Source: Bimuria novae-zelandiae CBS 107.79
Taxonomy: Eukaryota > Ascomycota > Dothideomycetes > Pleosporales > Didymosphaeriaceae
Reading direction: 5' to 3'
Length of the DNA: 64,000 nucleotides
Assembly (NCBI GenBank): GCA_010015655.1
Contig: ML976715.1
Coordinates: forward strand, 400,496-464,495
Below, piece by piece: positions 12,551-21,857 of this stretch. The translations under genes and the position numbers were made by a program. How positions within the stretch are numbered: the stretch's first letter is position 1; every line of letters starts with the position of its first letter. The notes under the pieces were generated by a model. It saw only the letters and a program-made list of their open reading frames with translations. It was not told where the DNA came from and did no database searches.

Positions 12551-12934
12551 ATGTCGTCCCCCTCCAGCTCGCAACCACACACCTACAACGCCCAACCTCA
12601 ACCACAACAGCAATACTATTACGCACCACCACCCCAGGCTCCCCCACAGCAGCCTCAAACCGCGCTGATGCCTCACCCGCAACACCAGCCCTCGTATTCC
12701 GCCGCGCCGCAACACCTCACGCCGTACGACGCGTACGCCAACCAGCAGCACGGCGGCGTTGAGCCGCTGTCTGAGCAACGCCCTTCTGCGCAGAGCCATC
12801 ATAGCCATCGCTCGCACCGCTCGCATCGTAGTCAGCGCGAGAAGTATGACGAGGTGGAGAAGAGGCCGAGTTTGGGGGATACAGTGGTGGTGGTTTGGGA
12901 GTCGATTTTGGGGGCTTTTTCGAGGAGGAGGTAG
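12551..12934 (+). CDS. Small Gln/Pro-rich hypothetical protein
   Basis: A 127-codon ORF starting MSSPSSSQPHTYNAQPQPQQ. The first half is rich in Gln, Pro and Tyr, followed by His/Ser/Arg repeats (SHHSHRSHRSHRSQR). The C-terminus from LGDTVVVVWESILGAF to the arginine tail is the only part likely to fold, perhaps as an amphipathic membrane-associated helix. The leader is C-rich and the codon use is coding-like. Function is unknown. It may be a genuine small fungal protein or a fortuitous ORF; the composition and the clean 5' leader favour the former. Confidence 0.55.
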   Translation: MSSPSSSQPHTYNAQPQPQQQYYYAPPPQAPPQQPQTALMPHPQHQPSYSAAPQHLTPYDAYANQQHGGVEPLSEQRPSAQSHHSHRSHRSHRSQREKYDEVEKRPSLGDTVVVVWESILGAFSRRR

Positions 12935-13325
12935 GGGTGAGGTAGGTAAGGGAAGGTGGATTAGGGTTTAGAGATTACTCGGGTCACAATGTTCTTTTGA
13001 TTTTTGGTGTTGAGGATAGATACCCGGATTTGAAATGGAATTATTTACGGATTGGCTGTGCACTGTTGTTGGAGTGCTAGTTGGTTACTGTTAGGAGCAA
13101 CCCTGCAGCTATTATTATCATAACGAGGGATTGAATAAGCTAATACTAACGAGCGATACAAACTACACAAAGCGAGTGTAACAGACAGGAAAACTAAGAG
13201 GAATAAGAAGGAAAGGGAATGTCAAAGCAACAATTCCACCGCCTTGGAAACGGGCAAATCAGTTAAAACTCGGGCTAAGAAACGTATCCAGGGACGCCGA
13301 CAGTGATGTTAAACAATCAAGTCTC

Positions 13326-14829
13326 TTAAGTCAGCGTCCCTATCAGCGACCCTGTTGTCCCTGTTGCCGCCATCGTCTGTGTCTCTGTGTCGTCACTATT
13401 ATTTACATTGTCGCCGTCGTTATCGCGCGCTACTCTTTCTACCTCAGAATCTGTCAATTCTTCGTCCGTATTCTCAGGTTCACCGAAATCGTATCTAAGT
13501 TCTTCTGGAAACCGCGGGTGCGCTTGAATCGCAATCATCACTATGTTTTTCCATGCCCGATAACACTTTCTGAATCAGCGCATGTAGCATAGAATGCAAA
13601 CTTGCGTCCCTTGCTAATGAACAAGTCTTCTTTTTCTCCTCACGGTGCCGTCATCTTAGGCCCTCGTCCGCAAATCAGTGTCTCTATCCTCTGGCCCCCC
13701 AAATCAAATCTGGATCCCTTGGGAGTTCTATGTGATGGGTGAAGCTTCCGGTGAGGCTGCCAGCCCGCAGATGGCTCGTTTTCCTTCATTGGTTATGTTT
13801 CATATGGCATATGCAGCTTCCCGGAGGAGCGGTGACACCTGATTGTTGGCGTATGCAGCTTCCCGGAGGAGCGGTGACCCCTGACTGCTGGTATATACGC
13901 CCTCAGCGCTCACCCTTCGTAGATCATGTATATCATCACTTTTCAGCCTCATCTTAGGTTCACATTCTACGCCCTCTTTTACGAGCTTGCTATATACCAA
14001 GGATAATCGTCCTTGCGTAGGTATAGAGATGCTCCCAGGTCGCGGTTGCAAATGTATCCAGTTCTTTGGTCGTCACCGTCCCATTCACACCGGACCGCAC
14101 GCCACTCGTGAGTAATTCCGTCCATGCTAAATAGATTGCTTGGCGGTGAGCTTTAGATGCAGGGTAGATATGCAGGTGATTTGCTCTGTTGTGTAAAGCT
14201 TTGAAGAATGCGGGTCGGCAGTTAGGGAAGAAAGGTGTCTCGAGAACGAGGAAATGATACCTATGGGAATGCTTTGCTCCATCTAAAACAGTAGAATTTA
14301 TAAGGCATGTCTTCAAATGTTGTTACGCGGTGGGATTCGTGTTTGTTCAAGAATACTAGGCGAACGACTGAGCCTTTGATCACATGCGGACTGGGCTGAT
14401 GGTGTAAACCTTTGATCCGCTGTAGAGGGTACCGTTTGAAACAACCGCGATCTGTTATCAAGGGTGTATGATGGTTTTTGTGATGTAGTAACAAAAGATC
14501 GAGGTCCCTTGGGTCGCGACCTCGCAAGGGTATATATCGGCTACCCTTTCATTCGCTGCGAAGGATACGAATTGAATGAACCTTTCAGTCGTTCTGGAAG
14601 GTAAGAATTGACTGCTGCCGTCAAGGGTACTGTTGTATTCAGTGCATTGCTCTTTATGCTTTTCGCGCTTGTTCCCGCTCTGGCGAAGCCTTTGCCTTGT
14701 TGATTCTATTAATGCTAGGGTTCCGTAGTGTATAAGAACACAACGACAAGAGAGATGATTAATCGATACTGAGATTAACACGTCTATGGTACAGGGCACG
14801 CATGGAGTAGCTTCTTTGAACCTAGTCAT
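13326..14829 (-). other. Cluster of minus-strand ORF fragments, possible decayed gene
   Basis: Four overlapping or adjacent minus-strand ORFs (14458-14829, 14261-14527, 13990-14316, 13326-13541) have protein-like composition but change frame repeatedly. The third contains HFLVLETPFFPNCRPAFF, which looks coding. The last is acidic and could be a disordered tail. No domain was recognised. This could be a multi-exon gene, a decayed gene or chance. Confidence 0.25.
13810..13893. repeat. Tandem duplication, 42-bp unit x 2
   Basis: Two adjacent near-identical copies of a 42-bp unit starting tatgcagcttcccggaggag; the second copy has a few substitutions. Confidence 0.85.
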
Positions 14830-16322
14830 GCTAAACGTAACCTTTCCTCTTTAAGTGTTTGAATGCTGATCTACCGATACTTTGTTCGATGTTTCTAAAA
14901 TTCGATGCTGGAAAACGAACGGTAGCGCAATCAAAGGAAATGTACTTGCTACAAGCCAGCGTGTCTTGCAGGTAAAGCGACCATATAGCTTTTGGTGTAA
15001 ATACCACAGAACCGCTGAATTGATATTCGGTGCTTGAAAGTGACGATTAATTCGAGAGGTGTTGAAAACGTGAGCTTCGACTCTTTTCTATTTTAATCTA
15101 CCTCATGAGGAGAAAGAGATGAGGAATTCATGGAGTACATTTTCGCTTCCGCCTCCGTAACAGCTTGTGGATTTGGGGACCTGTCCACGCCTCCCCCTCC
15201 TGTGGCGAAGGCTAAAAACTCGGCTCGAGTATGTTCAAATACAAGATGAGTAACCAACTTGGTGAGAGTCGGATAGAATATTTGAATCCAGTGATGCATT
15301 CTGTCGCGCAACATGGCACACGAAAGGTATTTTTTGGACAGAGTATAACTAGAGCGGGAACCTACTGATCGATGAATCCTCTAGTGTAACTTCAGGCATA
15401 GTGATCCCGACTTGCGGGCTGATACGCGCGAAATCGCACCTCACTAGCCTCACACAAAGTTACGAACTCCACCATCTCACTGAGAACGCCCTGCTCATTA
15501 CTCGTGCACCCAAGGCTAGAAGTTCTAGTAAGACGGCGAAACGTTGGGGCCACACAAAGCCCAAGCCGCGATGTATTCTTCCGAGCGCGAATAATTGCTA
15601 CCATGCACAATCGCGCGTGGATCTGTGTCCTACCACGTATCTCAGCGCAACCATTCTGACGTGTTCGTGATCCTCGGTAGATTGCTCATGCACGTCAAAC
15701 TGCCATACAACAGTAGATTTTAAAGTCCTAAGCCATCCAGCAGAGTCGAAGCGAGTTACTAAATGACCCGATCCGATGGTGAACGCGAAATTGTACGGCA
15801 CGTGGGAGCTGCTTGCTGGCTCAAGCGTGGGGGCTGAATCTGCGTGGCATTCCCAAGACCGTCTCCACTTATCTGCCAAAAATGGCATGGTCACATCGCA
15901 GAGATGCTTAAAACTATTTGCGTTTGTGCAAATTTCTTGCCGAATTGCAAGCCCCGAGACAGATGATGAATAGCTCTATTTGGACATGTACAAGACGGCT
16001 GACTGGTTGAATAGCGGGCTAGAAGTTTTGAAGAGGGAATGCGGCTGAACTTGGCAGCTCCTACAGAGTGCAGCGCCACGAGCTAGTTTCGTACGACAGA
16101 GTAGTGAGTATTTCTCGTCCGGGTAGGCTTCACGGTGTTTTTCAAATATTTTCGTATAAGAGGAGTAGACAACGACGTCTGTTGATTAAGCACTCACCTG
16201 TCCATAACATATTAACAGTTCACTGTCGCTTGTTTCACCTCACCTGAGATCGACTTTCGTTTACGATACACAATTCGCTCGGTCTTCGATAACCTTATAT
16301 AATTTTTTATACCACGTCGAAA
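14830..16322. other. No confident gene
   Basis: Short minus-strand ORFs at 15093-15314, 15392-15610, 15598-15894 and 15891-16079 could be exons of an unrecognised gene, but no splice model could be supported. A TATA-like stretch (ttatataattttttat, about 16294-16309) lies just upstream of the secreted-protein gene at 16323. Confidence 0.35.
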
Positions 16323-17207
16323 ATGCGTTCTTCTACGACTTTCCTTGCGGCAGCCGCTGCCCTCATAAGCTTCACAGCAGCCACACCATTGGAGCGCCGG
16401 TATGACGAGTGTCGGGCACCTCAACAATGGCATATCTGCGGAGATGGATGGGCAGGTTGCTGCTCAGTCAGCCCATGCAAGGGTCCAGCAATCGCCAGTG
16501 GCTGTCCCGACGAAGCAGCATCAAGCCCATCAGGATCAACGACAAACCCACCCACACCTACAGTATCCGGATCATCCTTGCCCTCCTCGTCAGCCGCGGC
16601 AGTGGACACCATATGGCTGGAAAAGTGCAAAGAAGATGACTCCAACTGCAACTGGAAACCCACGTACCACTTCATCAAGAACTACGACGAAGAATACTCA
16701 ACGAACTCGACTTCCCAGCTCTTCGTTTGGAAGGAGAGGGATGACGCAAACACTAACTACCGCCGTGACGCCATCGCCGTTTTCTCAGACATCCCCGACG
16801 GAGTGAAAAACTGCTCGCTCTCGTGGTACAAGCCCGACAAAGGCATCTTCTACGGCACGTACAGCGACGGATCCTTCAATCTCAGCATCATCGACACCGG
16901 CGACAAGAAGTTCGAAGACGCAGTGGACGGCAAGATCAACTGGAAGAACACCAAGAAGTTCTTCGGCGACGAGGATGAAGGGCAACAACTCGATTTGAGT
17001 AACTGGGGCTGGACGCTTGGGGCTACGTATCTTAACAGCGCCAATCCTATCGTTTGCGAAGGGAAGAGCGAGATCGTAGTTCACTTTGAGCTCAGCGCAG
17101 TGTATGAGGGCGGTGTTATTATTGATCAAGTCTCGGAGGTCGGCAAAGTCAATTCGTTCGTGCAAAGGGCTGGATGGGTTCTTAGGTACGACGGCGATGC
17201 TACCTAG
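16323..17207 (+). CDS. Secreted cysteine-containing protein, candidate effector or cell-surface protein
   Basis: Single-exon gene for 294 aa. Residues 1-20 form a clear signal peptide, followed by a dibasic Arg-Arg at 25-26 that could be a Kex2 site. Residues 30-61 form a compact module with six cysteines (30, 39, 46, 47, 52, 61) including the CGDGWAGCCSVSPC core, a pattern common in Dothideomycete secreted proteins. A Ser/Thr/Pro-rich linker (about 65-93) leads to a C-terminal beta-rich domain of about 200 aa with N-glycosylation sequons (NST, NCS, NLS). That domain loosely resembles But2-type C-terminal domains, but this is a weak impression. The TATA-like box sits about 15-30 bp before the ATG. 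The role is unknown; secretion is well supported. Confidence 0.75.
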   Translation: MRSSTTFLAAAAALISFTAATPLERRYDECRAPQQWHICGDGWAGCCSVSPCKGPAIASGCPDEAASSPSGSTTNPPTPTVSGSSLPSSSAAAVDTIWLEKCKEDDSNCNWKPTYHFIKNYDEEYSTNSTSQLFVWKERDDANTNYRRDAIAVFSDIPDGVKNCSLSWYKPDKGIFYGTYSDGSFNLSIIDTGDKKFEDAVDGKINWKNTKKFFGDEDEGQQLDLSNWGWTLGATYLNSANPIVCEGKSEIVVHFELSAVYEGGVIIDQVSEVGKVNSFVQRAGWVLRYDGDAT

Positions 17208-17701
17208 AGACTGTGTGGACGGTAGATATCGTGAACAAGGTGACTACATGTAAGATTTGTTTATAAACTGTCACAATTAAATTAGTATTCGCATGCAACG
17301 GCGCAGGGTGGTTGTTCACACCAATGATACATACCTAGGTACTGGGCAAGCAGAAGGGTAAAGAGCCTGCCGTTGCGCCTGTCGCCACGGTCACAGCAGC
17401 TTGTTATTCTACGATAAGAACTATGTATGCTAGTACGGTCCGTTGAATTATTGAACTTGAAGAACCGGTGTCAGGTACGTTGAAGACCTTCGGAAGGGAC
17501 CGATGACGGCTAGGAACTTTTAGCGCTGGGCGGGGTGCCTTCCCCAACTTCGGCTATGTCGGCTGCTGTAACCCCCTAACCGAGCCACCTTGGGAAGGAG
17601 ACACACTTGAATGTGCACTTGCACCTCCACTTCGACGACTTACTGCCGATGTGCGTCTTAAGCATCTCTAAAGTGAAATATATTGAGATAGACTGGACGC
17701 A
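17208..17701. other. Intergenic
   Basis: 3' flank of the secreted-protein gene and 5' flank of the dehydratase gene. No specific element was recognised. Confidence 0.5.
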
Positions 17702-18649
17702 ATGGCTCAACTTGCACGCCGCTTGTTTTCCACCAGCACACGGCAAGTACAAGAAGCGTCCGCATCAGAAGCTTGCTCCGAGATATTCACCCGCTTCGGC
17801 AACAAACCGATCTCAGTGCGTAAGCAATTACTAGATGCGAATCAATTGCATCTTTTAAATATTACACTTGGACGAACGCCTTCATCAACGCAAGCACCAG
17901 CGAGTGGAACACCAATACCTCCAGGATACCATCTTGTCTACTTCACCCCATCAATCTTGGAAGAAGAGCTTGGCCTAGATGGTACCGACAGAACAGTGAA
18001 TCCTCTCAGTCCCTTCACACGCCGGATGTGGGCAGGAGGCGAACTGCAATGGGCGCAAGACGAGTCGTCTCTGCTCCGCGTAGGACAGGAAGTCCAAGAC
18101 ACAACCAGAATGCTTTCTGCCGAAGCCAAAATTCTCAAGTCTGGGGGCGAAATGCTAGTCGTTGGTGTTGAGAAGACGTTTGAGAACGACAAAGGCGTCG
18201 CGCTGGTGGACAAGAGGAACTGGGTGTTCCAGAAAGAGATCACAACGCCCAAACCACCGCCGGCATTACCAGAGGCCAAGCCGTTACCAGAGGGTGAGAT
18301 TGTGAGAGATGTCACGCAGACTTATACGAGCTTGTTCCGCTTTTCAGCGCTGACATTCAACGCGCATAAAATCCATTTTTTGCCCGAGTGGTGCCGAAAG
18401 ATTGAAGGCCATCGCGATGCTGTCGTTCATGGCCCGCTGAACATGATCAACATGCTCGATATTTGGCGCGACAATGCAAGAGGTGAAGAAGGTGGTGGTA
18501 TACCCAGGTCCATAGCGTATAGAGCTATGAGCCCGTTGTATGTAGGAGAGCGATACCGGATACTTTTGAAGAAGGATGGAGATGCGTGGATCACAGAGAT
18601 CTGGGACAGCTTCGGAAAGCAGTGTATGAAAGGCCACATAATTCCTTAG
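17702..18649 (+). CDS. HTD2: Mitochondrial 3-hydroxyacyl-thioester dehydratase, HTD2 type
   Basis: Single-exon gene for 315 aa. The N-terminus (MAQLARRLFSTSTRQVQ) is a typical mitochondrial presequence. Two hot-dog folds are expected. The catalytic segment FRFSALTFNAHKIH (residues 212-225) followed by VVHGPLNMINML (241-252) is the hallmark of Htd2 and related MaoC-like dehydratases. Htd2 carries out the dehydration step of mitochondrial type II fatty-acid synthesis, which feeds lipoate production. The N-terminal half, with GYHLVYFTP and the conserved MWAGGELQW, fits the non-catalytic hot-dog half. Length and layout match fungal homologues. The alternative is a mesaconyl-CoA-hydratase-like paralogue of the same family. 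Confidence 0.85.
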   Translation: MAQLARRLFSTSTRQVQEASASEACSEIFTRFGNKPISVRKQLLDANQLHLLNITLGRTPSSTQAPASGTPIPPGYHLVYFTPSILEEELGLDGTDRTVNPLSPFTRRMWAGGELQWAQDESSLLRVGQEVQDTTRMLSAEAKILKSGGEMLVVGVEKTFENDKGVALVDKRNWVFQKEITTPKPPPALPEAKPLPEGEIVRDVTQTYTSLFRFSALTFNAHKIHFLPEWCRKIEGHRDAVVHGPLNMINMLDIWRDNARGEEGGGIPRSIAYRAMSPLYVGERYRILLKKDGDAWITEIWDSFGKQCMKGHIIP

Positions 18650-19039
18650 TATATACAAGATATATTTGCAACTGTTTAAGTCAATTTGTCGAAGGCTGTG
18701 GAATTGAATACCTTCTCTAGGCTCTACTCTCGCTTCTCATGGTGTTGAAGTCCTACATCCATCCGCGGAGCGCACAGCATATGGAGTTATGACTAACTAG
18801 CGCGTAGAGTATAGGATTGGCCGATACACAGTTTGCCGTCTCCACTCATGCACAGCTTGCAAAACTCTACCCGAAAAAGGTAAACCTAAACTCCCGGTCC
18901 CGCATGCCTCGTTCGTCATGCCTCAGCAGCTTTGGCAAATCGCAAAATTATGCGCACTCTGGATTTTATTCAATCCTCCCACGATTTGCCTTGGATTTTA
19001 CCCGCGTACATTTGGCGGACGCTTTCACTGTCTTCAGCC
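18650..19039. other. Intergenic
   Basis: The open frame of the PQ-loop gene extends 5' of the chosen start to 18932, but that segment lacks transmembrane or conserved character and is treated as leader. Confidence 0.45.
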
Positions 19040-19981
19040 ATGGCACCCCAAGAATCCATCCCTGTCGCCGCCAACATCCTGGGGACCATCGGCACAGTGT
19101 GCTGGTGCGTGCAGCTCATACCGCAAATCATTCGAAACTATCGCACGAAAAGTACGGAGGGCTTGCCTGCTTCCATGATGCTATTATGGACCCTCAGCGG
19201 CGTGCCATTCAGTGCCTATGCTATTGCGCAGAACTTTAATACACCTCTTATAGTGCAGCCGCAGTGCTTTTGCTTTCTGTGCGGCGTGAGTTGGGGACAA
19301 TGCCTTGTGTATGGGAGGTACGCTGCCCATGTGATGCATAGCTACAACCGATGCTGTAGAATCCGTACGCTGACGTGTTGGTCTAGCAAGTGGCGGACAT
19401 GGACAACAACACTGCTCCTCACCATATTATTCATTCTCTTCGCCGGTCTAGAAATAGGCCTAGTATACGCTATCAGGCTACCTTACCAACGTGGAGTTGA
19501 CTGGCCCGTTCTCCTGGTCGGCATCGTATCCTTCATACTGTTAATCGGAGCATATTTCGGCATCCCGATAGAACTCCTCAAGCGGCGCGGCAGAGTCATA
19601 GGCATCGACTTCATTTTTCTGACGGTGGACTGGTGCGGCGCATTCTTCAGCCTCATGAGCCTGGTCGCACAGTCCGAGTTTGATGTGCTTTTCGGCACGA
19701 TGTACGCGCTATGTTGTACGATTGAAATGAGTATGGTTGTGAGCCACTTGATCTGGAAGCTGCGGACAAGAGGAATCAGGAAAGGAGCGAAGGCGGAAGG
19801 GGAGACCTTTGACGAGAGCACAGAGGGGAGGGAATGGCAAGCAAAGGGCATTGACCTTGAGGCGAAGTTCTGGAATCTAGTTGGACGAAAGGATATGTCG
19901 GACAACGAAAATGCCGAAGAAGGAGTGATCGAAGAACGGGTAGCCGATGGGAAGAACACCGTGCCTATAGGCATTGCATAG
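19040..19981 (+). CDS. PQ-loop repeat membrane protein
   Basis: Single-exon gene; 313 aa from the ATG at 19040. An in-frame upstream start at 18932 would add 36 residues that look unlike the family. Seven hydrophobic segments are visible. The first PQ-loop reads VQLIPQIIRNYRTKSTEGLP (Pro-Gln at residues 28-29), a strong family signature. The second loop (GIPIELLKRRGR) has lost the Pro-Gln pair, which is common in fungal members. The C-terminal 60 residues are hydrophilic and acidic. PQ-loop proteins include vacuolar and lysosomal amino-acid exporters (cystinosin, Ypq types) and other endomembrane proteins; the substrate cannot be told here. The gene is downstream of the HTD2-like gene on the same strand. 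Confidence 0.85.
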   Translation: MAPQESIPVAANILGTIGTVCWCVQLIPQIIRNYRTKSTEGLPASMMLLWTLSGVPFSAYAIAQNFNTPLIVQPQCFCFLCGVSWGQCLVYGRYAAHVMHSYNRCCRIRTLTCWSSKWRTWTTTLLLTILFILFAGLEIGLVYAIRLPYQRGVDWPVLLVGIVSFILLIGAYFGIPIELLKRRGRVIGIDFIFLTVDWCGAFFSLMSLVAQSEFDVLFGTMYALCCTIEMSMVVSHLIWKLRTRGIRKGAKAEGETFDESTEGREWQAKGIDLEAKFWNLVGRKDMSDNENAEEGVIEERVADGKNTVPIGIA

Positions 19982-20535
19982 TGCAGGCTGCTGGCAACGA
20001 ATAGAAGTAACGGAAGGCGACTGTGCCAAAACTCCGTTGAAATGTTGCTGCAGTACATGTGGCAGCTGGGATCCCGACAATGACGAACTGGCTTTCAGTT
20101 GGTTGCATTACTTTGACGTCACCAAGCGCGTGGAAGTCAGAATAGGAGAATCGCCGTTCAACCCCGCGTGTGTGTCAACCACGAGCATCCAAGTTTGCTG
20201 GAAGTGTGGTTGCCGTCGCAACGAGATACAATGATGTAAGTGCCGGTGATCTGTTGGGCCCGATGATACTGATCTCTTACCGTGCACATCGTTTTGCAGG
20301 TGGAAGACGACCATGACATGGAGCTCATCACATACAGACGTATTACCTTGTGACCAATAAATGAATAGTGAGCCTGAACTGAGGAGTATGCAATGTAACC
20401 AAGGAGAACTATTTGCTACAAAATATATATTCTATCCGACAATGCTGGATTTTCAGGAAAATGCTTCGCTCGTCAAAATATAAATCCTCGTGCTTGGGAC
20501 ACCAATCTAGAGGATTAGTTCAGGACATTCAGTGG
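19982..20535. other. Intergenic, convergent 3' flanks
   Basis: Lies between the stop of the PQ-loop gene and the 3' end of the aldo/keto reductase gene. No feature was recognised. Confidence 0.5.
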
Positions 20536-21557
20536 TTACACAGTGAACTTGGTAAGGTTCTCTTGAGCCAAATCTTCCGCGATTTTTCTCACTTTGTCCT
20601 CACCTATTTCCTCAAATATGTCGTAACCCCATCTTGTTTGCTGATTGAACCTCTTGTGCCTTTCCAATCCGTTGAGTTTTTCAAATGCATCCTCAAGGTA
20701 ACTCTTTCACCTGTAAGTTGGACTTTATCCGATGCGGTGTCACGCTCTTGGGCAGGACAACTGTCCCACGCTGCACCCCCCACGAGGCAAGCAATTGTCC
20801 GGCGTCCATTCCGAGAGTGTGTGCTACCTCGCCGACGAGAGGGTCATCGACTGTTCTCGGTTCGCCAGTCTGATTGTTGCCGAGAGGAGAGTAAGCTTCG
20901 ATCAATATGTTCTTCGATTTGCAAAAGTCGAAGAGCTCGTGTTGCTGTAGGTAAGGATGCGCCTCGACCTGATTAGTGGCTGGAACCACCTTCGTCTTAT
21001 TTAGGAGGTCTTTGAGGCGGTTGACGTTGAAGTTGGACACGCCAATAGCGCGCACTTTGCTGGTGTCGAGAAGTTTTTCCATGGCGAAATAAGTCGTGGC
21101 AGGATCGATGTCGGCGAGGTCGAACATGCCATTGTCCTTGAGCGGGAACCATTTTTGCGAAGGTCTGAATGAGCTTCACGCTTGTTAGCATTAAGAAAGC
21201 TTGTGGGTAAGGGTAGACCAACACAGGCCAGTGCATCAGGAACAGGTCTAAGTAGTCCGTTCCAAGATCCTTGAGTGTCTTGTCTAGAGCACCTTCCACA
21301 TCCTCGGGAGCGTGCTTCGTGTTCCATAACTTTCCCGTAATGAAAATCTCAGATCGTGGCACTCCACTCTTGCGGATACCCTCTCCTACTTCTGCCTCAT
21401 TGCGATATATGGCGGCACAGTCGATGTGTCTGTATCCGGCTTTCAACGCTGTTTCAACAGCCCGCTCGACTTCGTTGGGAGCAGCTTGCCAGGTCCCGAA
21501 CCCAACGGCTGGAATTTTGGCCCCGGTGTTGAGAGTAAAGTAGGTTGGAAGCGACAT
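20536..21557 (-). pseudogene. Aldo/keto reductase with a frameshift near the C-terminus
   Basis: Two exons on the minus strand: 21223-21557 and 20536-21173. The intron (21174-21222, 49 bp) has donor GTTGGT, branch TGCTAAC and acceptor AAG. The catalytic tetrad of AKR enzymes is present: Asp46, Tyr51, Lys76 and His109, within [19 protein letters not shown] and LFLMHWPV. The cofactor loop VLPKSVTPHRIKSN is also intact. Right after QVKELP the frame hits TGA (20693-20695), giving 271 aa. A one-base shift there opens a further stretch to the TAA at 20536-20538 that reads like the normal AKR tail, ending LTKFTV, for an expected 323 aa. So there is either a single-base insertion or an assembly error. 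The gene is divergent from the Zn2Cys6 regulator, sharing a 300-bp promoter, which suggests co-regulation in a small cluster. Confidence 0.8.
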
Positions 21558-21857
21558 ATTTTTGGCTGCAAAATTGAGATGCGGATCAACCGGCGGGACT
21601 AAGAAGCGTTTGTTTGTATTCAGGGAGAAACACGTCCATTTTTGTGCAGTCCATGAGCAGCTTACAGCCTGACGTAAATCGCGTTGCACAGGATCAAATC
21701 CGAGCATTGGTCGGATATAGTGCATATCCGCTTCGCTAGCGCGCCCTCGGATTTTTGCCTCGGCTACGTGATCATTAGCGATCGCGGCACCTTAATCCGC
21801 TACGAATCCGGATTGCTAACGGATTTCCCACACACCTCATCTGCCAACCTTGGTGAC
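21558..21857. promoter_or_regulatory. Bidirectional promoter with CGGATT/AATCCG array
   Basis: The 300 bp between the divergent reductase and regulator starts holds repeated CGGAT-type half-sites: AATCCG at 21697-21702, CGGAT at 21712-21716, ATATCCG at 21724-21730, CGGATT at 21748-21753, AATCCG at 21794-21799, the palindrome AATCCGGATT at 21805-21814 and CGGATT at 21820-21825. CGG triplets are the usual contacts of Zn2Cys6 regulators. Binding by the adjacent regulator (autoregulation) is inferred. Confidence 0.55.
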
